From: Lysinimonas soli
GTDB lineage: Bacteria; Actinomycetota; Actinomycetes; Actinomycetales; Microbacteriaceae
NCBI RefSeq assembly: GCF_042655435.1
Contig: NZ_JBHSMG010000003.1
Coordinates: 186,001-250,000, forward strand
Direction: 5' to 3'
Length of the DNA stretch: 64,000 nt
Shown piece after piece: positions 16,220 to 24,328 of the stretch. The notes beneath the pieces are model-generated. The model ran no database searches, had not been told where the DNA came from, and saw only the letters and a program-made list of their open reading frames with translations. The stretch's first letter is position 1; each line of letters opens with the position of its first letter. A program made the translations under genes and the position numbers.

Positions 16220-16990
16220 ATGCCTCGTCTCGCCAACAAGGTCGCCCTGATCACCGGGGCGGCATCCGGGATGGGGCGGTCGACCGCTGAGCTGTTCGCG
16301 CGCGAGGGGGCATCGGTGGCGGTCACCGACGCCAACGTCGACCGCGGCAGGGAGACCGCTCAGGCCATCGTGGACGCCGGAGGCGTCGCCCGCTTCTGGG
16401 AGCTGGACGTCACGAGCGAGCTGAGCGTGGGATCCGTGGTCAAGGCCGCGGTCGAGCACTTCGGCAAGCTCGACGTGCTCGTCAACTGCGCCGGAATCAT
16501 CGGCGTCGACAAGCCCACGCACGAGGTCGCCGAAGAGGAATGGGACGCGCTGTTCGCGGTCGACGTGAAGGGCGTCTTCTTCACGACCAAGCACGTGATC
16601 CCGCATCTCATCGCCAACGGCGGGGGGAGCATCATCAACTTCTCGTCGATCTACGGTCTCATCGGCAACGACGAGTTCACCCCGTACCACGTCGCCAAGG
16701 GGGCGGTCACGATGCAGACGCGGCAGGACGCCGCCAGCTACGGCCGCTACAACATCCGCGTCAACTCGATTCACCCGAGCACTGTGCTCACTCCCCTGGT
16801 CGAGGGGATCGCGTCCGCCTACGAGGGCGGCCTGCCGGCCTACGAGCGGATGATGACGGCCAACCAGTCGATCCGGCGTCTGGGCAGACCCCTCGAGGTG
16901 GCCTACGCGGTCCTCTTCCTTGCCTCCGACGAGTCGTCGTGGATCACCGGCGTCGGGCTTCCCATCGACGGCGGCTACACCGCCCGCTGA
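16220..16990 (+). CDS. SDR family NAD(P)-dependent oxidoreductase
   Basis: A 256-aa classical SDR with TGAASGMG, the NNAG-equivalent NCAGIIG, a Ser in INFSSIYG and the catalytic YHVAK. The C-terminal LPIDGGYTAR is typical. GAAAGGA is nine bases before the ATG. Length and style match carveol dehydrogenase-like and cyclohexanol dehydrogenase-like SDRs of actinobacteria. It sits 48 bases after the esterase and 23 bases before the ene-reductase, so a three-gene operon is likely. Confidence 0.9.
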   Translation: MPRLANKVALITGAASGMGRSTAELFAREGASVAVTDANVDRGRETAQAIVDAGGVARFWELDVTSELSVGSVVKAAVEHFGKLDVLVNCAGIIGVDKPTHEVAEEEWDALFAVDVKGVFFTTKHVIPHLIANGGGSIINFSSIYGLIGNDEFTPYHVAKGAVTMQTRQDAASYGRYNIRVNSIHPSTVLTPLVEGIASAYEGGLPAYERMMTANQSIRRLGRPLEVAYAVLFLASDESSWITGVGLPIDGGYTAR

Positions 16991-17013
16991 CCTCGTCCGA
17001 AAAGAGCCTCACC

Positions 17014-18099
17014 ATGACCGCAAAACTCTTCGAACCTCTCGTCATCCGGGGCGTCGAACTGCGCAACCGCATCTGGGTCTCACCCATGTGTCAGTACGCC
17101 TGCCTCGATCACGACGGGATGCCGCACGACTGGCATCTGGTGAACGCCGGCACCTACGCCGCAGGCGGTGCCGGGCTGGTCATGATGGAGGCGACCGGTG
17201 TCAGTCCGGAGGCGAGGATCACCTCCGAGTGCGCGGGCCTCTGGAACGACGCGCAGCGCGATCGCTGGGCCCGTGTCGTCGACTTCGTCCATTCGCAGGG
17301 TGCGGCCGCCGGCATCCAGCTCGCCCATTCGGGGCGCAAGGGCTCCGACTACCGGGGGTTCACCGCCGAGGCGGGCAAGACCAAGCCCGAATCGGAAGGT
17401 GGCTGGACGACCGTCGCCCCCTCGGCCGTCGCCTGCGTAGGCATGGACGTCCCCGTCGAACTCGATCGGGCGGGCCTCGACAAGGTCGTCGACGACTTCG
17501 GTGCGGCGGCCCGGCGGGCTGTCGAGGCCGGATTCGATCTCATCGAGATCCACGCGGCGCACGGCTACCTGCTTCACCAGTTCCTCTCGCCGTTGAGCAA
17601 CCGGCGTACCGACGAATACGGGGGCAGCCTCGAGAACCGGGCGCGGCTGCTGCTCGAGATCGTCGATCGAGTTCGCGAGGTCGTGCCCGAATCGATGCCC
17701 CTGTTCGTACGGTTCTCCGGCACGGACTGGGTGGCTGAGGGCGGTTGGACGCCGGAGGAGACGGCGCGGGTCTGCTCCTGGGCCGTCGACCGTGGGGCGG
17801 ACTTCTTCGACATCTCGAGCGGGGGGCTGGTCCGCGACATCTTCATCTCGGTCTCGCCGGGGTACCAGGTGCCGCTGACCGAGCTGGTGCGCGAGCAGGG
17901 TCGGGTGCAGGCGGCGGCGGTGGGCAAGATCACGACCCCGGCGCAGGCCGAGGCGATCCTGCAGGAGGGGCGAGCCGACGCCGTGTTCCTCGGCCGGGAA
18001 CTCACGCGGGATCCGCACTTCGCCCTCCGCGCCGCGAAAGAGCTCGGTGTCGAGATCGACTACGTGCCGCTGCCGTTCCGGGCGGCCACGTGGGCCTGA
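17014..18099 (+). CDS. NADH:flavin oxidoreductase, Old Yellow Enzyme (YqjM-like ene-reductase)
   Basis: A 361-aa FMN TIM-barrel enzyme. SPMCQYAC near residue 25 carries the thermophilic-like/class III OYE cysteine, HAAHGYLLHQFLSP holds the active-site region, and GGSLENRARLLLEI and VFLGRELTRDP are FMN-binding segments. These enzymes reduce C=C next to a carbonyl. Placed beside a BVMO and an esterase, it suggests that the substrate is an alpha,beta-unsaturated cyclic ketone (carvone-like) that is first saturated. I used the ATG at 17014, where the family N-terminus (LFEPLVIRGVELRNRI) begins. Confidence 0.92.
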   Translation: MTAKLFEPLVIRGVELRNRIWVSPMCQYACLDHDGMPHDWHLVNAGTYAAGGAGLVMMEATGVSPEARITSECAGLWNDAQRDRWARVVDFVHSQGAAAGIQLAHSGRKGSDYRGFTAEAGKTKPESEGGWTTVAPSAVACVGMDVPVELDRAGLDKVVDDFGAAARRAVEAGFDLIEIHAAHGYLLHQFLSPLSNRRTDEYGGSLENRARLLLEIVDRVREVVPESMPLFVRFSGTDWVAEGGWTPEETARVCSWAVDRGADFFDISSGGLVRDIFISVSPGYQVPLTELVREQGRVQAAAVGKITTPAQAEAILQEGRADAVFLGRELTRDPHFALRAAKELGVEIDYVPLPFRAATWA

Positions 18100-18227
18100 T
18101 CCCCGAGCGTTCCCCGTCTCGACCGATCACACGACCTTCGATTCCGTACTGGTCATCGGCCGCGTGTTCGTGGCGGACGACGGCGATCGTCCGGTCGCCT
18201 CCGCGCTCGCGCAGCAGATCCGGCTGA

Positions 18228-18350
18228 GGTCTCGGCCCCGGTCTCGTCACCGGTGCCGCAGACGATGATCCCTCCGGTGTCGCCACGTACGCTCAAGCGG
18301 GAGCCACCTACCAGTACGGCCTGCCCGCCGCCCGAGCTCTGAATCGCTGA
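18228..18350 (+). pseudogene. Remnant of an Nramp-family metal transporter gene
   Basis: A 40-codon frame without a start codon, preceded directly by an in-frame TGA. It reads GLGPGLVTGAADDDPSGVAT and then YAQAGATYQYGL, which is the conserved N-terminal signature of bacterial Nramp-like divalent metal transporters (GPGL.TG..DDDPSG.ATY.QAG). After YGL the similarity stops and the frame ends PAARALNR-stop. All other transmembrane segments are missing, so this is a deletion scar. The preceding 128 bases (18100-18227) show no gene that I can support. Confidence 0.7.
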
Positions 18351-18373
18351 AGGCTTCCCACGGCCCGACCGGA

Positions 18374-18404
18374 CGTGGGCCCCGGGTTTCTCCCGGAGCC
18401 CACG
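18374..18404. terminator. Intrinsic terminator downstream of rtcB
   Basis: CGTGGGC plus CCGGG arms form a 12-bp stem with one mismatch and a TTTCT loop, just after the rtcB stop (minus strand). It can also end transcripts coming from the ene-reductase side. Confidence 0.7.
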
Positions 18405-18408
18405 CTCG

Positions 18409-19590
18409 CTAGTCGCCCTTCACGTTGAGGATCTGCCGCAGCGTGGAGACGATCCGCACCAGGTCTGAGGCGTCAGCCATGACCTGGTCGATGTCCTTGT
18501 AGGCGGCCGGGATCTCGTCGAGGAACGCGTCCGTATCCCGGAACTCGATCCCCGTCATGGCCTCCCGCAGCTGCTCGTGCGTGAAGGTCTTCCGAGCGGC
18601 GCTCCGCGAGAACATCCGGCCGGCGCCGTGAGGCGACGACTCCAGAGCGACGGCGTTGCCGAGTCCCTCGACCACGTACGACGCGGTTCCCATCGATCCG
18701 GGAATGAGTCCCTTCTCGCCGAGCCGCGCCGAGATCGCTCCCTTCCGCGAGAGCCAGACGTCCTTGCCGAAGTGGCTCTCGAGCTGGGTGAAGTTGTGGT
18801 GACAGTTCACCCGCTCGACCTCGACAACCGGTTCGCGCATCCACTCCGAGAGCTGCCGCACGACACGGTCCATCATCTCCTCACGGTTCAGCAGGGCGAA
18901 GTGCTGAGCCCACCGCAGCTCCTCGATGTACCGGTGGAACTGGGGCGTGCCCTCCACCAGGTAGGCGAGGTCGGGGTCGGGCAACGTGATCCACCAGCGT
19001 TCCATCTCGGCCTTGGCGATCTGGATGTGGTGCTGCGCGATCTTGTTGCCGACGCCCCTGCTCCCGGAGTGCAGGAAGAGCCATACGGCATCTTCTTCGT
19101 CGAGGCTGACCTCGATGAAGTGGTTGCCGCTGCCGAGCGTGCCCAGCTGCAGCTGCCAGTTGCCGGCGTAGCTCGACGGGTCGAAACCGGCCCGCGCCGC
19201 CTTTTCCTGGAGTTCGGCTACACGGGGCTCTGCGGTCTCCACGATCTTGCGGTTGTAGCTGCCCGCCGAGGTCGGCACGGCCCGCTCGATCTGCTCGCGC
19301 AACTCCCGCAAGGGTGAGTCGACCGAGACCCGGTCGATGTCGGCTTTGGTGAACGCCGTCTTGACGGCGATCATGCCGCAGCCGATGTCGACGCCCACGG
19401 CGGCCGGCATCACCGCGTGGAGGGTCGGGATGACCGACCCGACGGTGGCGCCGAGACCCAGGTGGGCGTCCGGCATCAAAGCCAGGTGCGGGTAGATGAA
19501 CGGCATGGTCGCGGTGGTGCGAGCCTGTTCCTCGGCGTTCTCACCGAGGATGGTCGCCCAGCTGAGCAGCCGGTTCGTGATCTTCTTCAT
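18409..19590 (-). CDS. rtcB: RtcB family RNA ligase
   Basis: A 393-aa RtcB, the usual length of the short actinobacterial form. Metal and GTP-site motifs are all present: GVDIGCGM, GTLGSGNHFIE, HSGSRGVG, NCHHNF and SPHGAGRMFSR, the last with the histidine that is guanylylated in RtcB. RtcB joins 2',3'-cyclic phosphate and 5'-OH RNA ends in tRNA repair. No archease, RtcA or Ro partner lies nearby, so it looks like a stand-alone RNA repair gene. Ribosome site AAAGGA before the ATG. A possible 19-codon leader frame is upstream. Confidence 0.95.
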   Translation of the reverse strand: MKKITNRLLSWATILGENAEEQARTTATMPFIYPHLALMPDAHLGLGATVGSVIPTLHAVMPAAVGVDIGCGMIAVKTAFTKADIDRVSVDSPLRELREQIERAVPTSAGSYNRKIVETAEPRVAELQEKAARAGFDPSSYAGNWQLQLGTLGSGNHFIEVSLDEEDAVWLFLHSGSRGVGNKIAQHHIQIAKAEMERWWITLPDPDLAYLVEGTPQFHRYIEELRWAQHFALLNREEMMDRVVRQLSEWMREPVVEVERVNCHHNFTQLESHFGKDVWLSRKGAISARLGEKGLIPGSMGTASYVVEGLGNAVALESSPHGAGRMFSRSAARKTFTHEQLREAMTGIEFRDTDAFLDEIPAAYKDIDQVMADASDLVRIVSTLRQILNVKGD

Positions 19591-19969
19591 CGTCCTTTCG
19601 ATTCTTCAGAGATGGGTTGGGATGGGCGCTCGGGACGGGCGCGACCATCCGGCTCTGCAGCACCGGAAAGGACGGGTCGTGTGAGAACGACAGAGGCCCC
19701 GAGCCTCGACCAGGCAGGGGACGTCGAAGTGACGGCGCGTGCCTACGCGAGGTTCTGGAGGGTGCGCAGATCGCGCGGTTCGTCATATCGCATCTCGAAC
19801 ACGCGGCGCTCCTTCCAGGTCAACGGGGTTGCTGGCCTACTCGGCACAGCCTTGCGACACTAGCCGGGGAAGTGAAGGTTTGTCCACACCCAGTTTGTGA
19901 ACAGGCTTCTGGACGCAGTGCGAGCTTGCGCTTTTAGCAGGCAGGCGGGGAGGCGACTCGAGGGTCACG
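19591..19969. other. 379-bp intergenic region between rtcB and the sugar-acid dehydratase
   Basis: Holds no gene of normal length that I can support. It contains the small frame at 19743-19802 (minus) and several GC-rich inverted segments. It must include the rtcB promoter on the minus strand, but no convincing -10/-35 pair could be fixed by eye. Confidence 0.5.
19743..19802 (-). CDS. Possible 19-aa leader peptide upstream of rtcB
   Basis: GTG start preceded by AAGGAG with a 7-base gap. It encodes MFEMRYDEPRDLRTLQNLA and ends in TAG, 152 bases before rtcB on the same strand. The ribosome site and polar composition are better than chance frames nearby, but there is no independent support. It could be a regulatory leader or noise. 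Confidence 0.25.
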   Translation of the reverse strand: MFEMRYDEPRDLRTLQNLA

Positions 19970-21697
19970 TCAGTGCGACTCACGCGATACCTTGTCTCCG
20001 CTCGACCCCTGCAGGAAGTCCAGGTCGGCACCGGTGTCGGCGCCCATCACATGATCGACGTAGAGCTTCTCCCACCCGCGCTTCGGCTTCGCGAACCCGT
20101 CGAGCGTCGCCTGGTTCGGCGTGCGGGAGTTCAGCTCGTCCTGCGTGAGGTCGAGGGTCAGCCGGCGCTTCGGCACGTCGAGCTCGATCCAGTCGCCCGT
20201 CTGAACGATGGCGAGCGGCCCGCCGGCGGCGGCCTCCGGTGTGACATGCAACACGACCGTTCCGTATGCCGTCCCCGACATACGTCCGTCGCAGATTCGC
20301 ACCATGTCGCGTACGCCCTGTTCGAGCAGCTTCTTCGGCAGCGGCATGTTGGCGACCTCCGGCATGCCCGGGTACCCCTTGGGCCCGCAGCCGCGGAGGA
20401 CGAGCACGGAGTCGGCGGTGACCTCGAGCTCGGGGTCATCGATCCGGGCGTGCATGTCCTCGATCGAGTCGAAGACAACCGCCTGCCCGCGGTGGTGGAG
20501 CAGCTCCGGCGACGCAGCAGCCGGCTTGATGATCGCGCCTCCGGGGGCGAGGTTGCCCCGCAGGACGGCGATTCCCGCGTCGGGGATCAGCGGCGTCTCG
20601 CGAACGCTGATCACCTCGTTGTCCCAGATGCGGGCATCGTCGAGGTAGTCGACGAGCGGCTTGCCGGTGACGGTGAGGGCGTTCGGATCCAACAGGTCCT
20701 TCACCTCGCGGAGGACCGACAGCAGACCGCCGGCGCGGTGGAAGTCGTCCATCAGGTACCGACCCGCCGGCTGCAGGTTCACCAGCAACGGGACTCCCGA
20801 TCCGATCGTGTCGAAGTCGTCGAGCGTCAGCGGGATGCCCAGCCGGCCGGCGATGGCGAGCAGGTGCACGACGGCGTTGGTCGAGCCGCCGATCGCCGCC
20901 AGCGCCACGATCGCGTTCTGGAAGGAACCCCTCGTCAGGAAGGAGCTGGGCCGCCGATCGGCCTCGATCAACTCGACGATCAGACGGCCTGTCTCGTGGG
21001 AATTCTGGAGCAGACGGGCATCGACCGCGGGGGTCCCGGCGAGACCGGGGATGATCATCCCGAGCGCCTCCGTCACGAGCTCCATCGTCGAGGCGGTGCC
21101 CATCGTGTTGCAGTGGCCCTTGCTCGAGATCATCGAGCCCTCGGACTTGAGGAACTCCTTCTCGCTCAGGGTTCCCGCGCGCACCTCTTCGCTCAGCCGC
21201 CACACGTCGGTGCCGCAGCCGAGCGCGACGCCCTGGAACGTCCCGGTCTTCATCGGCCCACCGGGAACCACGACGGCCGGGAGGTCGACCGAGGCCGCCG
21301 CCATCATCAGCGAGGGGATCGTCTTGTCGCAGCCCCCGAGGAGCACCACGCCATCGATCGGGTTGGCGCGGATCATCTCCTCGGTCGACATCGCGGCCAT
21401 GTTGCGCCAGAGCATCGCGGTCGGACGCACCTGCGTCTCACCCAGCGACACCACGGGCAGGTCGAGAGGAACGCCGCCCGCCTCCCAAATGCCGGCCTTG
21501 ACGCTCTCCATCACCTCGTCGAGGTGAGAGTTGCATGGCGTCAGGTCCGAGGCCGTGTTCGCGATGGCGACGTGCGGGCGACCGTCGAACGCGTCCTCCG
21601 GAAGACCACGTCGCATCCAAGCCCGATGGATGTAGGAGTTGCGGTCGGTGCCCGCGTACCACTCGCTGCTGCGGTGGGAGCGTCCTTGCTCGGCCAC
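19970..21697 (-). CDS. IlvD/Edd family dehydratase (probable sugar-acid dehydratase)
   Basis: A 575-aa Fe-S dehydratase. Cluster-binding cysteines are in DLTPCNSHL, LLGGCDKTIPS and LRGCGPKGYPG; GSTNAVVHLLAIAG is a further family motif. Members dehydrate dihydroxy acids or aldonates; the neighbours (lactonase, FAH hydrolase, SDR) point to an aldonate such as fuconate, arabonate or xylonate rather than to branched-chain amino acids. The GTG at 21697 follows GAAGAAGG; longer starts at 21712 or 21724 would run through the operator palindrome at 21707. Divergent from the IclR gene. Confidence 0.88.
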   Translation of the reverse strand: MAEQGRSHRSSEWYAGTDRNSYIHRAWMRRGLPEDAFDGRPHVAIANTASDLTPCNSHLDEVMESVKAGIWEAGGVPLDLPVVSLGETQVRPTAMLWRNMAAMSTEEMIRANPIDGVVLLGGCDKTIPSLMMAAASVDLPAVVVPGGPMKTGTFQGVALGCGTDVWRLSEEVRAGTLSEKEFLKSEGSMISSKGHCNTMGTASTMELVTEALGMIIPGLAGTPAVDARLLQNSHETGRLIVELIEADRRPSSFLTRGSFQNAIVALAAIGGSTNAVVHLLAIAGRLGIPLTLDDFDTIGSGVPLLVNLQPAGRYLMDDFHRAGGLLSVLREVKDLLDPNALTVTGKPLVDYLDDARIWDNEVISVRETPLIPDAGIAVLRGNLAPGGAIIKPAAASPELLHHRGQAVVFDSIEDMHARIDDPELEVTADSVLVLRGCGPKGYPGMPEVANMPLPKKLLEQGVRDMVRICDGRMSGTAYGTVVLHVTPEAAAGGPLAIVQTGDWIELDVPKRRLTLDLTQDELNSRTPNQATLDGFAKPKRGWEKLYVDHVMGADTGADLDFLQGSSGDKVSRESH

Positions 21698-21706
21698 GTC
21701 GCCTTC

Positions 21707-21721
21707 TTCCATTTCGTGGAA
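21707..21721. promoter_or_regulatory. Candidate IclR operator
   Basis: TTCCA-TTTCG-TGGAA inverted repeat between the dehydratase and IclR genes, with a further TGTGGAA at 21735-21741. The repeated TGGAA half-sites and the position between divergent promoters fit an IclR-type site controlling both directions. Confidence 0.5.
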
Positions 21722-21745
21722 CATTTGTCTAACATGTGGAACGCA

Positions 21746-22549
21746 ATGGAGATTACACCCGCAGCTCTCGTTACGGAACCGGTGAGCGACGATCGCCTCG
21801 TCGGCTCAGACCGGGTGCTCGCCGTGCTCACCGAGCTCGCGAAGTACCCGGAGGGGGTCACGCTCGACGAGATGGCGCGGGTGATGAGCAGTCCGAAGCC
21901 GACCATCCACCGGGCGCTCGCCTCACTGTGCAGGGCAGGCCTGGCCGGACGTGACGGGCGCGGGCACTATCTTCTCGGCGACGAGTTCCTCCGCATGGCG
22001 TTCGCGCACCACGAAGCGCGCCCCGATCACCTCCGGGTCCAGCCGATCCTCGATCGACTCGCCAACCGCTTCGGCGAGACCTCGCACTACGCGGTCCTCG
22101 ACGGAGCCGACATCGTGTACCGCGCGAAGGTCGACCCCACCGTCGGCGCGATGCGGCTCACGTCCACGGTCGGGGGAAGGAACTCGGCACATGCCACCGC
22201 CGTGGGCAAGCTGCTGCTGTCGCTGCAACTGCCCGACGAACAGGCCGTGAGGGCCTGGGTTGCGGAACATCCGTTGCGCAAGATCACGGCTCGTACTGCC
22301 GGCACCGCGCAGGAGCTGCACGCCCAGCTGGAGACCGTGCGCGAACGCGGCTTCAGCGTCGACGATCAGGAGAACGAGCCCGGCGTCAACTGCCTCGCCG
22401 TCCCGGTGTTTCTCTCGTCACCGAACGAGCCGTCGGGGGCGGTCAGCATCAGCGCGCTGTCGTACCGAACGCCCTTGTCGGCCCTCATCGAGGAGTTGCC
22501 GGTGATCCGCTCGATCGTGGCGGGCCACGTCGACGAGACCGCGCTGTGA
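21746..22549 (+). CDS. IclR family transcriptional regulator
   Basis: A 267-aa regulator. The N-terminal winged helix (VTLDEMARVMSSPKPTIHRA) is followed by the IclR effector domain, with HATAVGKLLLSL and NCLAVPVF in the usual places. The start is uncertain: ATGs at 21734 and 21746 and a GTG at 21791 are possible and none has a strong ribosome site; 21734 would lie inside the repeat region. First gene of a five-gene strand (regulator, lactonase, hydrolase, dehydrogenase, SDR) with overlapping starts and stops. It probably represses this locus and the divergent dehydratase in the absence of a sugar-acid ligand. Confidence 0.88.
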   Translation: MEITPAALVTEPVSDDRLVGSDRVLAVLTELAKYPEGVTLDEMARVMSSPKPTIHRALASLCRAGLAGRDGRGHYLLGDEFLRMAFAHHEARPDHLRVQPILDRLANRFGETSHYAVLDGADIVYRAKVDPTVGAMRLTSTVGGRNSAHATAVGKLLLSLQLPDEQAVRAWVAEHPLRKITARTAGTAQELHAQLETVRERGFSVDDQENEPGVNCLAVPVFLSSPNEPSGAVSISALSYRTPLSALIEELPVIRSIVAGHVDETAL

Positions 22550-23457
22550 GCACCTTCACGGCGACCGTCGCGTCGGCGCAGCGTCACGTCCTCGCCGAGG
22601 GTCCCGTCTGGGATGCCGACACCGACACCGTCATCTGGGTGGATGTCGTCCGCGGCCACGTCTACCGCGGCGCCCTGATCGGCGACTCGATCTCACCCCT
22701 CTCCGACGAGGGATTCGACGGCATGGTCGGCGCCGCCGTGCCGGGCCCGGACGGCAGCCTTCTCGTCGCCTGCCAGGATCGCCTCGTCGTGGTCGCCCGT
22801 GACGGGAGTCGCACCGACGGGCCTCGCATCGTCGAGGCCGGCGATCCGAGCCGGACCAACGACGGTGCGGTCGATCCCGCCGGCCGCTTCCTGATCGGCA
22901 CGATGGCGTTCGACGAGCAGGGCGGACACGATCATCTGTTCCGCGTCGACCACGACGGTTCGCTGGACACGCTCGATGCCGACCTCGGCATCTCGAACGG
23001 CCTCGCCTGGTCGCCGGACGGTGGCACGCTCTACAGCGCCGACACCCTCGCCCGGACGATCTGGGCGCGGGACTACGACGCCGAGACGGGCGCCACCGGT
23101 GTCCGCCGAGCCCAGTTGGTCATCGAGGGATTCCCCGACGGCATCTGCGTCGACGAGCGCGGCTACCTCTGGATCGCGGTGTGGGGCAGCGGCCAGGTCC
23201 GCTGCTACGACCTGGACGGCCGAATCGTCGACGTCGTCGAGGTCGACCCGCCTCATGTCTCGAGCGTGTGCTTCGTCGGCCCGGAGCTGGACCGACTGCT
23301 GATCACCACGGCCTCGCGTGATCTCGACGAGGCCGGCCTGCTCGAGCATCCGGATGCGGGGCGGCTGTTCCTCGCGGATGTCGGCGTCGCCGGCATCCCC
23401 ACCTTCTCCTGGTCGGGCGCGTGGTGGCGTCCGACCAGGCACACGACCGCAAGCTGA
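22546..23457 (+). CDS. SMP-30/gluconolactonase family protein
   Basis: A 303-aa six-bladed propeller. The metal Glu is in VLAEGPVWD near residue 18, then GISNGLAWSPDG with the Asn and nearby Asp ligands, and FPDGICVDERGYLWIA. These enzymes hydrolyse aldonolactones to aldonates. The GTG overlaps the IclR stop by four bases (GTGA), so the regulator and lactonase are translationally coupled. Second step of the inferred sugar oxidation route. Confidence 0.88.
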   Translation: MSTFTATVASAQRHVLAEGPVWDADTDTVIWVDVVRGHVYRGALIGDSISPLSDEGFDGMVGAAVPGPDGSLLVACQDRLVVVARDGSRTDGPRIVEAGDPSRTNDGAVDPAGRFLIGTMAFDEQGGHDHLFRVDHDGSLDTLDADLGISNGLAWSPDGGTLYSADTLARTIWARDYDAETGATGVRRAQLVIEGFPDGICVDERGYLWIAVWGSGQVRCYDLDGRIVDVVEVDPPHVSSVCFVGPELDRLLITTASRDLDEAGLLEHPDAGRLFLADVGVAGIPTFSWSGAWWRPTRHTTAS

Positions 23458-23467
23458 TTGGAACCAC

Positions 23468-24328
23468 ATGCACCTCATGCGCATCGGAGCCTCCGGCTCT
23501 GAGAAGCCCGTCGCCCGCATCGATGACGACACGTACGTCGACCTGTCGGATGTCGTCGGCGACTTCGACGAGCAGTTCTTCGGCAGCGGACTGCTCGCCG
23601 GCCTGGCTGACGTCGTCGCCTCACGGGTCGAGCGCGGACGCGTCTCGACGTTCGACGGCGAACGCATCGGCGCGCCGATCGCCCGGCCGCACCAGATCCT
23701 GTGCATCGGGCTCAACTACCGTGACCACGCCGCCGAGACCGGTCAGGCTGTCCCCGACGAGCCGATCCTCTTCACCAAGTCGCCCAACACGCTCATCGGC
23801 CCGAACGACGAGGTGCGGATCCCGCGCGGCTCGACGAAGCCGGACTGGGAGGTCGAGCTGGGCATCGTCATCGGCAAGCGGATCAGCTACCTCGACTCGG
23901 TCGAGGACGCCAAGGAGGCGATCGCCGGCTTCTGCGTCGTGAACGACGTCAGCGAGCGCGCCTTCCAGCTCGAGCGGAACGGGCAGTGGTCGAAGGGCAA
24001 ATCCGCCGAGACGTTCAACCCGGCCGGCCCGTGGCTGGTGACGCCCGACGAGATCCCGAACGTGCTCGACCTGGGGATGTGGCTCGACGTCAGCGGCGTG
24101 CGCCGCCAGACCGGCTCGACCTCGACGATGATCTTCGATCCGTACTTCATCGTCCACTACCTCAGCCAGTTCATGGTGCTCGAACCCGGAGACCTCATCA
24201 ACACCGGGACGCCCCCCGGAGTCGGCATGGGTTTCAACCCGCAGGTCTGGCTGCAGCCCGGCGACGTCATGGAGCTCGGCATCGACCGCCTCGGATCGCA
24301 GCGCCAGACCGTCATCGCCCCTCGCTGA
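23468..24328 (+). CDS. Fumarylacetoacetate hydrolase family protein
   Basis: A 286-aa FAH-family enzyme. Metal ligands are seen in DWEVELGIVIG (two Glu) and NDVSERAFQ (Asp); GLNYRDHAAE and NTGTPPGVGMG are diagnostic. Family members cleave acylpyruvates or dehydrate/hydrolyse ketodeoxy acids. Next to a KDG-type SDR, hydrolysis of a 2,4-diketo-3-deoxy sugar acid to pyruvate plus a hydroxy acid is the best fit. The start was chosen at the ATG with GGAA upstream, where the family N-terminus begins. Confidence 0.9.
   Translation: MHLMRIGASGSEKPVARIDDDTYVDLSDVVGDFDEQFFGSGLLAGLADVVASRVERGRVSTFDGERIGAPIARPHQILCIGLNYRDHAAETGQAVPDEPILFTKSPNTLIGPNDEVRIPRGSTKPDWEVELGIVIGKRISYLDSVEDAKEAIAGFCVVNDVSERAFQLERNGQWSKGKSAETFNPAGPWLVTPDEIPNVLDLGMWLDVSGVRRQTGSTSTMIFDPYFIVHYLSQFMVLEPGDLINTGTPPGVGMGFNPQVWLQPGDVMELGIDRLGSQRQTVIAPR

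Noticed and set aside
18409..19590. RNA-repair operon around rtcB
   Set aside because: No rtcA, archease, Ro or RNA partners are found on either side.
19973..22549. 858-codon plus frame that would fuse a long N-terminus to IclR
   Set aside because: The first 590 codons lie antisense to the IlvD-type dehydratase and show no protein features; IclR begins near 21746.
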